A DNA stretch of 64,000 nucleotides, taken from NCBI GenBank assembly GCA_000746015.1, contig JQKK01000008.1:1-64000 (forward strand), written 5' to 3'. How positions within the stretch are numbered: position 1 is the stretch's first letter; each line of letters starts with the position of its first letter. The DNA is from Lachnospiraceae bacterium MA2020. GTDB lineage: Bacteria; Bacillota; Clostridia; Lachnospirales; Lachnospiraceae. This document shows positions 1-7,771 of the stretch, piece after piece. The notes beneath the pieces were generated by a model. It made no database searches. It was not told the DNA's origin and saw only the letters and a list, made by a program, of their open reading frames with translations. The position numbers were made by a program, and so were the translations under genes.

Positions 1-58
<58 letters not shown>

Positions 59-286
59 TTTGTCCTGTTTCAAGATTAGCTAGCTAATTAAATTCGCTTG
101 CGTTTTCTCAAAACCGTTTACTGTTGGTTTTCATTCTCTGAAACCTTTGTGATTTTTATCAAATCTCAAATGGATTTTCAGGGTTGCATTGCTGTTTGTT
201 TGTCAATGTTCAATCACCTTCGAAGCCTTGTGTTTACTGGCTTCAAGAGGTTTTGTGTCTGCCGCTCTGTCGCGGCGACAAGTGAT

Positions 287-315
287 ATAATATCACCCCA
301 CAATACTTCTGTCAA
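287..315 (-). promoter_or_regulatory. rRNA operon promoter and leader
   Basis: On the minus strand there is TTGACA (310-315), a 17-base spacer and TATTAT (287-292), a near-consensus sigma-A promoter that points at the 16S gene. The bases from about 280 to 59 are then the transcribed pre-16S leader. The leader holds a 12-bp palindrome TTAGCTAGCTAA at 76-87, which may be part of the processing stem. No gene is seen in 59-358. Confidence 0.85.
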
Positions 316-358
316 CACCTTTTTTAAACTTTTTTGTATTTTGCATTCAAAATTTTAG

Positions 359-377
359 AAAACCCGCATTTTACGGG
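359..377 (-). terminator. Short rho-independent terminator after the lipoprotein gene
   Basis: On minus, CCCGTA-AAA-TGCGGG forms a 6-bp stem (with one G-T pair) followed by TTTT. It begins 8 bases after the stop of the lipoprotein gene and lies just upstream of the rRNA promoter, which would insulate the two units. Confidence 0.6.
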
Positions 378-384
378 CTTTCAG

Positions 385-1149
385 CTATTCCAAAGAAACT
401 TTAATATTCTCACCGTTAGTCTTTACTATCATACCTATCGATGAAATATTTTCAGCTTTTTCATTGCTTATCTCAGCTATCAGAACTGCCTCATCTGATG
501 CACCGGCTTCTATCTCAGAATCAAATATCGTCAGATCATTCAGCAATAAAGTATTCAGGAAACTATGCTTTTTATCATTTAAAACCAGTCTAAACTGTGG
601 ACGAATATTAAGTATATCGCAAACTGCTTTATCTGCTCCGGCATTAAAAACATTAAAATGAAGCACCAGAAGCTTATCCTCTGATGAGCCCGGACTTATT
701 ATAAACGTACCAATATCCTGATTCGCTTCTTCCGGATACTGATCTACTACATCATATCCGGTAAATGAAATGTCGAAATCATTAAGGCTAAGCGCCTCCG
801 CTATGGTCTTACTCGGTTCTTCAGAATCCTGACTTCCTTCTCCTGATGAACCTGATGAGCCATCTGTATTTTCATCTGATGCTTCGGCTTCTTCTGTCGG
901 CTCTTCATTAAGACCCGCTTTCTCAACCGCTGCCAGAAGATCAAGCTTTACTATCCTGTTAAGCTCTTTTTCCGAAAAACTTCTGATAGTAGCCTCATGA
1001 TTTGCATCATGCTCTACTAATACGTTTGAAGCATAGTCTACAACTTTCTGCTCATTTTCTTCTGAAATGCTTACCTGCTCACTCGAACACGCGCATAGAC
1101 CAAGTGCACAGGTCAAAAGCATCAATAACATCATACCCCTCTTTACCAT
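385..1149 (-). CDS. Predicted lipoprotein of unknown function
   Basis: A 254-residue protein with a lipoprotein signal: short positive N-terminus, hydrophobic stretch, and a lipobox-like LCAC giving a lipidated Cys at about residue 21. Residues 22-130 are acidic with a Ser/Glu/Gly-rich linker near 95-110. The last 130 residues (from about 125) look like a beta-sandwich domain of the DUF4352/DUF5067 kind, which often occurs in surface lipoproteins of Firmicutes; this is inferred from pattern only. The start has a clear AGGAGG site. It follows the kinase gene by 32 bases, so it may be a target or sensory partner of that two-component system. No enzyme motif was seen. Confidence 0.75.
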   Translation of the reverse strand: MVKRGMMLLMLLTCALGLCACSSEQVSISEENEQKVVDYASNVLVEHDANHEATIRSFSEKELNRIVKLDLLAAVEKAGLNEEPTEEAEASDENTDGSSGSSGEGSQDSEEPSKTIAEALSLNDFDISFTGYDVVDQYPEEANQDIGTFIISPGSSEDKLLVLHFNVFNAGADKAVCDILNIRPQFRLVLNDKKHSFLNTLLLNDLTIFDSEIEAGASDEAVLIAEISNEKAENISSIGMIVKTNGENIKVSLE

Positions 1150-1181
1150 AAGTTCCTCCTAGCTACAGTTCAAATTGTCAG

Positions 1182-2783
1182 TCAATCACCCTTACTGTCC
1201 AATTCAAACCAAAAAGCAACTCCATTTTCATAATTGGTAGCCCCGAAAGACTTATTATGTGAGTTCATTATAGCCTTTACTATAGACAATCCAATACCAG
1301 AGCCGCCATATTCATGCGTCCTTGCCTTATCAACTTTGTAAAACTTATCCCAAAGATGATCAATAGATTCCTCAGGAATAGGATTTCCTGTGTTAAATAC
1401 CGAAACTCTTACAGTATCGATTTTTTGCTCTATCGTTACTTCTATCCGCTTTTGACGATTATCAGAGCGCGCATTTGCAGGATAAGTACAATAATGAATA
1501 GCATTACTGAAATAATTAGTAAACACTTCCTCCATTTTGAACTCATCAGCCCAGACATAAATTGGTTCATCGACGCAAAAATCTGCAATTATCCCGTTTT
1601 GCTTAAGCATAATATCAGAGGACTGCATACAGTTTTTGATCAATTCAACTATATCGAATCTTTCAAGCGTGATCTCATCACCAAATTCAAGCTGATTTAA
1701 TGTCATAAGATTTTTAACCATCTTATTCATTTTATCTGACTCATCTATAATGACATCACAATAAAAGTTTCGGCTCTCCTCATCATCGTTGATATTATCT
1801 CTAAGTCCCTCCGCATAGCCCTGTATAAGCGCTATTGGAGTTTTTAATTCATGAGCTACATTTGAGAGGAAATCCAACCTCATTCCATTTAACTGCTCTT
1901 TATTCTCTATATCTCGCTTAAGCTCATTATTTGCAGTCTTAAGCTCAGAAATCGTCTTTTCCAACGTTTCGGATAGCTCATTCATGTGATTTCCAAGTAC
2001 TGCAATCTCATTTTTTCCACCACATTTATATTTTGCATTGAAATCCAAATGAGCCATTTTTTCAGAAATATCTGCAAGTTCCATTATAGGTCTTGATATT
2101 TTTGAAGTAATTATCCAACCAATGATACCTCCTACAAGTATCATGAGTATTCCAATATTCCACAAAAACTTATTGGAGACTTTTACACTGGCTTTAATAT
2201 TCGAAACAGCCGTTCTCATTATAATGAAATTTCCATTCGAAAGTGTTCCCCATAGCTCCAGATAGTCCATTCCCATTCTGGGATCAGCAGATATCAATAC
2301 TTCAAAATCATCATTTTGAATCATCGCCTTCTCGCCAAACGACTTTTTTTCACCTTTCGGTACGTCTTTTTTAAATATTCCATTTTTAGATGTTTCATTC
2401 GAACTCGGCGCCGGCTTTTCAGTAAAATCATCAAACCCAAACACATGATCCAAAAGTCTCATTACCATTAGATCATCTTTTCCCGACGAAGAAATGATCG
2501 TCTGAATAGAAGGTGATACTACCGCAACCTCCATTCCACTGGTATTACATACTTTTCTAAAATCTACCAATGCGCTATCGGATATCGATCCATCAGAATT
2601 AAAAAGCTGATCTATCGCATAGTATGAAGATACCAGTCCTCTCTGCTTATTCTGTATGTAAAACTTCTCAAGGAAAAGATTATTGATAACAAGGTACATT
2701 ACCATAGTGCAGGTCATCATCAATATGAATGCCAGAGCAATCTGCAATCTTATGGAATGAATACCTTTTACAGTTTTATTCAT
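1182..2783 (-). CDS. Two-component sensor histidine kinase, membrane bound
   Basis: A 533-residue HAMP-HisKA-HATPase kinase. A first membrane segment lies at about 12-35, then an extracytoplasmic sensor region to about 205, a second membrane segment at 207-227 and HAMP at about 228-280. The H-box NVAHELKTP places the phospho-acceptor at His311, and the ATP-binding G-boxes (GGSGIGLSIV) are near the C-terminus. It should autophosphorylate and pass the phosphate to the response regulator encoded immediately upstream, whose gene overlaps this one by 8 bases. The sensor domain was not recognised, so the stimulus is unknown. The neighbouring lipoprotein is a possible accessory protein. Confidence 0.93.
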   Translation of the reverse strand: MNKTVKGIHSIRLQIALAFILMMTCTMVMYLVINNLFLEKFYIQNKQRGLVSSYYAIDQLFNSDGSISDSALVDFRKVCNTSGMEVAVVSPSIQTIISSSGKDDLMVMRLLDHVFGFDDFTEKPAPSSNETSKNGIFKKDVPKGEKKSFGEKAMIQNDDFEVLISADPRMGMDYLELWGTLSNGNFIIMRTAVSNIKASVKVSNKFLWNIGILMILVGGIIGWIITSKISRPIMELADISEKMAHLDFNAKYKCGGKNEIAVLGNHMNELSETLEKTISELKTANNELKRDIENKEQLNGMRLDFLSNVAHELKTPIALIQGYAEGLRDNINDDEESRNFYCDVIIDESDKMNKMVKNLMTLNQLEFGDEITLERFDIVELIKNCMQSSDIMLKQNGIIADFCVDEPIYVWADEFKMEEVFTNYFSNAIHYCTYPANARSDNRQKRIEVTIEQKIDTVRVSVFNTGNPIPEESIDHLWDKFYKVDKARTHEYGGSGIGLSIVKAIMNSHNKSFGATNYENGVAFWFELDSKGD

Positions 2784-3462
2784 GCTTTTTAGCCTCGAAC
2801 TTATAGCCCATGCCCCAAATTGTCTTTATGCACTCGCCACGCTCACCCATCTTGGCACGCAACTTTTTTACATGTGTATCGATTGTCCTTGCGTCACCAA
2901 AATAATCATAATTCCATACATTATTCAGGATTTTTTCTCTTGAAAGTGCTATTCCTTCGTTCTCCATGAAATAGGCTAAAAGCTCAAATTCTTTGAAAGA
3001 AAGCTCAATATTCTTGTTGTCGATAGTAACAGAATGTGCTGCCTTATCAATCAGTATTCCGCCTGACTCTATGCGCTCATCTTCTCCAAGAGCATTTGAC
3101 CTTCTAAGTAAGGCATCAACTCTTGCAACAAGAATTTTGGGGGAAAATGGTTTTGAAATATATTCATCTGCACCAGCTTCAAAGCCCTGCAGCTCATCTC
3201 TTTCCTCTGCCTTGGCTGTGAGCATAATGATCGGCACCTTTGAATATGCCCTTATCTCCTTGCAGACCTGCCATCCATCCATCTTTGGCATCATGACATC
3301 AAGAATCACAAGTGAGATATCTTTTTCCTCAAAAAATCTGTCAAGCGCTTCTACGCCATCAGCCGCCTCCAATACTGTATAGTTCTTTTTATTAAGAAAG
3401 TCCTTTACAAGCTTACGCATCCTGCTCTCATCATCAACTACAAGAATTTTAATCTTATCCAT
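2776..3462 (-). CDS. OmpR/PhoB-family response regulator
   Basis: A 228-residue DNA-binding response regulator. The receiver domain (about 1-118) has the acidic pair at residues 10-11, the phospho-acceptor Asp55 in LVILDVMMPKMDG, and the conserved Lys in SKPFSP. The C-terminal winged-helix domain (about 130-225) carries the RTIDTHVKKLRAKM recognition-helix region typical of the OmpR family. It is the first gene of the unit response regulator-kinase-lipoprotein, overlaps the kinase gene by 8 bases, and is probably co-translated with it. Targets cannot be read from the sequence. Confidence 0.95.
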   Translation of the reverse strand: MDKIKILVVDDESRMRKLVKDFLNKKNYTVLEAADGVEALDRFFEEKDISLVILDVMMPKMDGWQVCKEIRAYSKVPIIMLTAKAEERDELQGFEAGADEYISKPFSPKILVARVDALLRRSNALGEDERIESGGILIDKAAHSVTIDNKNIELSFKEFELLAYFMENEGIALSREKILNNVWNYDYFGDARTIDTHVKKLRAKMGERGECIKTIWGMGYKFEAKKHE

Positions 3463-3536
3463 TGCTAAATACCTCTTCTTTAACTATTATGTCGTTCCTA
3501 TAATGATATTTAATTCGTATGTTATTTCTGTGAAAA

Positions 3537-4103
3537 TTATTCAGAATAGATATTTAATTCCTGTTCTTTTTCCCGCACAGTCTGCTCCCTTGCCTTAAGT
3601 TCCTCCTCCCATGAAGCGTACTTATTTTCTATCGCTGTTTTATAATTCAATATGTTTGGGTTGTCAGAACTCTTTACTATTACAAACATAGCGATCATCG
3701 CTATAATAAGTACAACATTTAAAACAACAGAAACAAACAGCTTATCCTTAAGCTGCTCCCTCTTTTTCTGAGGTATGACCTTAGGCTGCGGCACAGGTGT
3801 TTCTTTCATTTGCTGCTCTAAGGTATACATATTACTTAACGGAAGCGCACGTATCCTGTCTTTTTCAATCGCCGGAGAGTCCATAAGAAACTTTTGGATT
3901 TTTTTCATAAAATCATATCCAATAGGTGTTACAAATATCCTATTTATAATGACTTTATCGTATATTGTCAGGACGTTCTCAGGATCATCAAAATTAATAT
4001 GTGCCTCTATATATGCTATTCGTTTAAGCTCTTCTCTGGCAGCAGTCGCATCGGAGGCAGAATTAAAGCGGTACCCTTCCACAGTTAAATCGCTATCATT
4101 CAT
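3537..4103 (-). CDS. Conserved hypothetical membrane protein with C-terminal coiled coil
   Basis: About 188 residues from the ATG at 4103. An upstream in-frame TTG at 4118 is less likely, because it lies inside the probable leader and a GGAG sits 9 bases before the ATG. Residues 1-95 form a soluble domain with no recognised motif, a Pro/Lys-rich linker follows, and a single membrane segment (VVLNVVLIIAMIAMFVIV) lies near residues 124-143. The tail is rich in Glu, Lys and Gln with a heptad-like pattern. A cytoplasmic domain anchored by one helix is likely. The function is unknown. It lies alone between the response regulator and the hairpin repeat. Confidence 0.7.
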   Translation of the reverse strand: MNDSDLTVEGYRFNSASDATAAREELKRIAYIEAHINFDDPENVLTIYDKVIINRIFVTPIGYDFMKKIQKFLMDSPAIEKDRIRALPLSNMYTLEQQMKETPVPQPKVIPQKKREQLKDKLFVSVVLNVVLIIAMIAMFVIVKSSDNPNILNYKTAIENKYASWEEELKAREQTVREKEQELNIYSE

Positions 4104-4116
4104 CCCCAAGTTCTCC

Positions 4117-4132
4117 AATTTGTATACAAATT
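4117..4132. promoter_or_regulatory. Perfect 16-bp palindrome upstream of the small membrane protein gene
   Basis: AATTTGTATACAAATT is fully self-complementary and ends 13 bases before the preferred ATG at 4103. Its position in the leader or at the promoter fits an operator for a dimeric regulator. No regulator can be assigned. Confidence 0.4.
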
Positions 4133-4165
4133 TTTATAGATAAATCCCAAATTTCAGCAATATCT

Positions 4166-4290
4166 ATGACTTTTTGCAGATAATTTAGGTAAACATCCGC
4201 AAAAATCCGCCTTTAGCGGATTCGCAATTCTTAAACAGAATTGCTAGTCCAATACGATTATTGATTTTTCGATATAAATCAATAATCTAT
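4166..4290 (+). repeat. Hairpin-rich intergenic repeat, copy 1
   Basis: This 125-base stretch matches 38678-38801 with about 14 differences and one single-base gap by hand alignment. It holds a weak outer hairpin (4171-4201), then AATCCGC/GCGGATT (4204-4222), GCAATTC/GAATTGC (4224-4244) and GATTATTGATTT/AAATCAATAATC (4256-4287). Two base pairs differ from copy 2 in a compensatory way: a T-A in the third hairpin and a T-A in the fourth are C-G in copy 2. It sits between the tmRNA terminator and the small membrane protein gene and contains no open reading frame. It could be a miniature mobile element or a structured RNA; the sequence alone does not say which strand acts. Confidence 0.85.
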
Positions 4291-4341
4291 GATAATTATA
4301 ATTAAATAAACTTGTACTTACAAGCAAAGTGGAGAAAGTAC

Positions 4342-4374
4342 AAAAAAAAATGCCATCAGAATCATCTGATAGCA
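4342..4374 (-). terminator. Strong terminator of the tmRNA gene
   Basis: On minus, a 10-bp stem (TGCTATCAGA with TCTGATGGCA, one T-G pair) with loop TGAT is followed by nine T residues. It begins directly after the tmRNA 3' end. Confidence 0.95.
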
Positions 4375-4378
4375 TTAG

Positions 4379-4716
4379 TGGAGTAGACGGGAGTCGAACC
4401 CGTGTCCAAAACCCCATTCCCTGTCCTTCTACGAGTGTAGTTTATTATTTTACATTCCCTCTGCGACACGGAAATAAACATCCTTGACGTTTCAGTAGCT
4501 TCATAATACGCCCACTGCCTCAAAGCTTTGACAGTGTCGTTTCTCACAGATTTGAAGCCGGGATTCTAAAGTGTGAGTGCCTTAGAGCCGACTGCTGCCA
4601 TTAGGCAGCGATTGCTAAATTATCGTTAGCGTTTAATTTTAATTTGGCCATTTGACGCATTACCATACGACTCGCTTCTCCAGCTGCAAGAGCCCTGTCG
4701 AAACCATTACTACCCC
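4379..4716 (-). ncRNA. ssrA: tmRNA (transfer-messenger RNA)
   Basis: The RNA rescues stalled ribosomes together with SmpB. The 5' end GGGGTAG (from 4716) pairs with CTACTCC at 4380-4386 to form the acceptor stem. The T-arm reads GGGTTCGACTCCC, and the 5' part has the conserved GGTTTCGACAGGG. The tag reading frame ends in ANDNLAIAA followed by TAA (around 4590-4620); the exact resume codon was not fixed. After the discriminator A at 4379 the genome reads CTA, not CCA, so the tail must be added after transcription. The length is about 338 bases plus CCA. The gene follows smpB, with its own promoter and terminator. Confidence 0.97.
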
Positions 4717-4750
4717 TTAAATAAAGGGTACACCACTTAGGTGGTATTTA

Positions 4751-4779
4751 ATTGTACCCCATTATTTATCAAAAATCAA
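4751..4779 (-). promoter_or_regulatory. tmRNA promoter
   Basis: On minus, TTGATT (4774-4779), a 17-base spacer and TACAAT (4751-4756) lie just past the smpB stop, so transcription would start near 4744. The short precursor leader contains the hairpin ACCACCTAAGTGGT (4732-4745), ahead of the mature 5' end at 4716. Confidence 0.75.
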
Positions 4780-4782
4780 GTA

Positions 4783-5256
4783 TTATCTAAGTTTAAGCTT
4801 AAAATCCTTTTCTGCCTCGCGTACCGCATCTTTCTTTGCAATGCTGTCACGCTTATCATAGAGTTTTTTACCTTTGCCGAGTCCAATCTCAAGCTTTACT
4901 CTTCCGCCTTTGAAGTATACTTCGAGAGGAAGGATCGTGTAGCCTTTGACTCTGAGTTTCTGGTCAAGCTTTAAAATCTCATTTTTGTGAGCAAGGAGCC
5001 TTCTGGTTCTAAGAGGATCTTTATTGAATATATTTCCTTTTTCATAAGGTGTGATATTCATACCATCGATCCAGAGCTCGCCTGCGTGTATTGAAACATA
5101 TGCTTCTTTAACACTTACCTTACCCTGTCTTATGGACTTTACCTCAGTACCCGCAAGCTCTATGCCCACTTCCAACTTTTCTTCTATAAAGTAATCAAAA
5201 TACGCTTTTTTATTGTTGGCAACAATTTTTCTGCCATCATTATGCTTTTCAGGCAT
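4783..5256 (-). CDS. smpB: SsrA-binding protein SmpB
   Basis: About 157 residues from the ATG at 5256. SmpB binds tmRNA and brings it to the ribosomal A site in trans-translation. The family signatures seen are GIELAGTEVKSIRQGKVSVKEAYV, split here as GTEVKSIR and KEAYV, the RTRRLLAHKNEI segment, and the basic tail KGKKLYDKRD. An in-frame GTG at 5268 is rejected as start, because it lies inside the ribosome binding site AGGTGGAG that stands 6 bases before the ATG. The gene overlaps the end of rnr by 8 bases and is followed by its RNA partner. Confidence 0.97.
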   Translation of the reverse strand: MPEKHNDGRKIVANNKKAYFDYFIEEKLEVGIELAGTEVKSIRQGKVSVKEAYVSIHAGELWIDGMNITPYEKGNIFNKDPLRTRRLLAHKNEILKLDQKLRVKGYTILPLEVYFKGGRVKLEIGLGKGKKLYDKRDSIAKKDAVREAEKDFKLKLR

Positions 5257-7402
5257 CGTTTTCTCCACCTTCTGCCGGCATCATATCAATCTCACCAGCG
5301 TCTTTATAAACGTCTACAACAACTACTCTTATCTTCTGTCCAAGCTTGTACTTTTTACCACTACGCTCTCCTATTACGCAGTGCATGGCTTCATCATAGC
5401 TATAATAGTCATCATGGATATCCGAAAGTCTTATCATACCTTCTACAGTATTTTCAAGCTCTACATAGATACCCCATGCCGTAACACCGGATACGACTCC
5501 ATCAAACTCTGATCCAATGTGCTCAAGCATGTATTCTGCCTTTTTAAGCTTCACTGTCTCTCGCTCAGCCTCATCAGCGCGACGCTCCATCTCACTTGAA
5601 TGCTTTGCTACATCCTCAAGTATACTCTGATAATGTGCGTATTTTCTTTCATTAAGCTTTCCACGAAGCTGATCCTTTATGATACGGTGTATCTGCAGAT
5701 CAGGATAACGTCTTATTGGAGACGTAAAGTGGCAGTAGTACTTACACGCAAGTCCAAAGTGACCTATCGGCTCTGTTGTGTACTTAGCCTGTTTCATTGA
5801 ACGCAATGTCAGTCGGCTCACAAGTGCTTCCTCATCTGTGCCCTCAACCTGCTTAAGGAGCTTTTGCACTTCCTTTGGATGTACCTCATCATGTGAAGCT
5901 TTAAAATGGAAACCAAGATTGATAACAAACTGCCTCAGATTCTCGATTTTTTCAAGATCCGGTGTCTCGTGTGTCCTGTAAACAAATGGAAGCTCCTGAT
6001 AGAAGCAGGTTTCAGCAACTGTTTCATTAGCTGCAAGCATGAAATCTTCTATAAGCATTGTAGCATCATTTCTCATCCTTGCTTTAAGATCGATTGCCTT
6101 ATAGTTTTCATCAAGAACTACTTTCGTCTCAGGAAAATCGAAATCTATTCCTCCTCTTTTCCTACGCTTTTCTCTCAAAAGCTTTGAAAGTTCATGCATC
6201 TTTTCAAACATAGGAAGAAGATCTTTGCACTCTTCTTTTAACTCATCTGATGCTGTATCATCAAAAAATGACTGTACCTCATTATATGACATTCGGCGAT
6301 CAACATTTATTACTGTCTCAGCTATCTCAGAGTCAATGATAGAGCCCTTTGGATCTATAGTCATCAGGCAGCTCAAAGCAAGTCTGTCTTCTTTTTGGTT
6401 AAGTGAGCAGATACCATTTGAAAGTGCTGTCGGAAGCATCGGAATAACTCTGTCTACAAGGTAAACACTGGTTCCACGGTTGAGCGCTTCCCTGTCGAGT
6501 GCAGAGTTTTCCTGCACATAATTTGTTACATCAGCTATATGAACGCCAAGCTTATAATTATCGCCATCCATGCTCAGGCTGACTGCATCATCAAGATCTT
6601 TTGCATCTTCACCATCGATGGTAACCATCATTACATCTCTAAGATCTTTTCTTCCAAACATATCAGCTTCAGAAACCGGCTTTGCAACTCTTTCAGCCTG
6701 ATTGAGCTGACGCTCACCGAAGCTTTCCGGCAGATTATGAGCTTTTACAATTGACTCAATATCTACACGCGGTGCATTCTTGGCTCCCAGTATCTCAGTG
6801 ACGATACCTTCCGGCTTATGCCTGTCGTCACCATAGCTTGTAAACTTAACGACAACCTTGTCACCATCTTTTGCACCTTTTGAGCGCTCAACAGGTACAA
6901 AAATGTCCTTTGTAAAGCGATCATTATCCGGAATGACAAAGCCAAAACTCTTACCTTCTGACTTTTTCGTAAACAATCCTACAAGACTCTCAGTTCCACG
7001 CTTTATGATCTTTACGACTGCAGCTTCTTTATGTCGAGCCTTGTGTCCAGTATCGATCTGCTTGATCTCTACAGTATCACCATTCATAGCTCCCTTAGAA
7101 TCAAACTCTGAAATATAGTAATCTTCTTCGGCCCCTTCTACAAGGACAAAACCAAATCCTCCGGAATGTGCCTCATAAGTTCCTATCATCCCCTGCTCAG
7201 CAGGCAAAAGCTTACCTTTTTTGGTAACTTCTATGTCTCCTTCTCGGATCATGTCCTCTATGATCTCCTGAAATGCAAGCTTATCCTTTTTTGAGACCTG
7301 CATAAACATTGACAGCTCTTTGATCTTCATCGGAGTATAGAGGTCACTATTTAATAATTCTTTTATTAACTTCTTCTTTTTTTCTATTTCTTCTCTCTTC
7401 AT
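5249..7402 (-). CDS. rnr: Ribonuclease R
   Basis: A 717-residue 3'-5' exoribonuclease of the RNase II/R family. It has an N-terminal winged-helix region (about 1-65), cold-shock RNA-binding domains, an RNB catalytic domain holding DGEDAKDLDDAVSL with its metal-binding Asp cluster, and a C-terminal S1 domain (about 630-705, GVVSGVTAWGIYVEL). RNase R degrades structured RNA and defective mRNA released by tmRNA, which fits its coupling to smpB (8-base overlap) and ssrA. The length is normal for the Firmicutes enzyme. A terminator separates it from secG, so it may need read-through or a promoter of its own in the 67-base gap. Confidence 0.97.
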   Translation of the reverse strand: MKREEIEKKKKLIKELLNSDLYTPMKIKELSMFMQVSKKDKLAFQEIIEDMIREGDIEVTKKGKLLPAEQGMIGTYEAHSGGFGFVLVEGAEEDYYISEFDSKGAMNGDTVEIKQIDTGHKARHKEAAVVKIIKRGTESLVGLFTKKSEGKSFGFVIPDNDRFTKDIFVPVERSKGAKDGDKVVVKFTSYGDDRHKPEGIVTEILGAKNAPRVDIESIVKAHNLPESFGERQLNQAERVAKPVSEADMFGRKDLRDVMMVTIDGEDAKDLDDAVSLSMDGDNYKLGVHIADVTNYVQENSALDREALNRGTSVYLVDRVIPMLPTALSNGICSLNQKEDRLALSCLMTIDPKGSIIDSEIAETVINVDRRMSYNEVQSFFDDTASDELKEECKDLLPMFEKMHELSKLLREKRRKRGGIDFDFPETKVVLDENYKAIDLKARMRNDATMLIEDFMLAANETVAETCFYQELPFVYRTHETPDLEKIENLRQFVINLGFHFKASHDEVHPKEVQKLLKQVEGTDEEALVSRLTLRSMKQAKYTTEPIGHFGLACKYYCHFTSPIRRYPDLQIHRIIKDQLRGKLNERKYAHYQSILEDVAKHSSEMERRADEAERETVKLKKAEYMLEHIGSEFDGVVSGVTAWGIYVELENTVEGMIRLSDIHDDYYSYDEAMHCVIGERSGKKYKLGQKIRVVVVDVYKDAGEIDMMPAEGGENDA

Positions 7403-7427
7403 ATAATCCTAACTATCGATAAAATGT

Positions 7428-7457
7428 AAAAGCCCCACCAGACTATGCCGGTGGGGC
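7428..7457 (-). terminator. Terminator between secG and rnr
   Basis: On minus, GCCCCACC and GGTGGGGC form a perfect 8-bp GC-rich stem with a 10-base loop, followed by TTTT. It lies 12 bases after the secG stop. Confidence 0.85.
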
Positions 7458-7469
7458 CTAATGTCATAC

Positions 7470-7700
7470 TTAAAACAGTTTCATATTGAGAAGTACTGAA
7501 AGCACAAGGAAAACTACACCTAAAATCTTTGTAGCCTTAATCATTGCGCCCTCCATGGAACGTCCCTTGTTCTTTCCCCAATATGTATCAGCCGCGCCCT
7601 GGATTGCTCCAAGTCCAGCGGACTTTCCTTCCTGCATAAGTACAAGTGCTGTAAGTGCCACACAAACCAGCATGAATACTATTGCTACTGCTATTCTCAT
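7470..7700 (-). CDS. secG: Preprotein translocase subunit SecG
   Basis: A 76-residue protein with two membrane helices (about 3-22 and 55-75) joined by a loop with the family signature LMQEGKSAGLGAIQGA and a WGKNKGRS segment. SecG is the small non-essential subunit of the SecYEG channel and assists SecA-driven export. A clear GGAGG site precedes the ATG. Its place just upstream of rnr-smpB-ssrA is the common order in Firmicutes. It has its own candidate promoter and terminator. Confidence 0.96.
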   Translation of the reverse strand: MRIAVAIVFMLVCVALTALVLMQEGKSAGLGAIQGAADTYWGKNKGRSMEGAMIKATKILGVVFLVLSVLLNMKLF

Positions 7701-7742
7701 TTGTTAAATCCTCCGTTTAAAATGTGGTTCACAAACACTAAT

Positions 7743-7771
7743 ACTTTATCACAAAAATGTAAACTTATCAA
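7743..7771 (-). promoter_or_regulatory. Candidate secG promoter
   Basis: On minus, TTGATA (7766-7771), a 17-base spacer and TAAAGT (7743-7748) stand in the short gap after the gpmI stop. Confidence 0.55.

Noticed and set aside
98-358. 86-residue plus-strand frame in the rRNA leader
   Set aside because: It runs antisense through the rRNA promoter and leader and has no ribosome binding site.
4362-4547. 61-residue minus-strand frame in the tmRNA
   Set aside because: It lies within the structured RNA and is not the tag frame, which is near 4590-4620.
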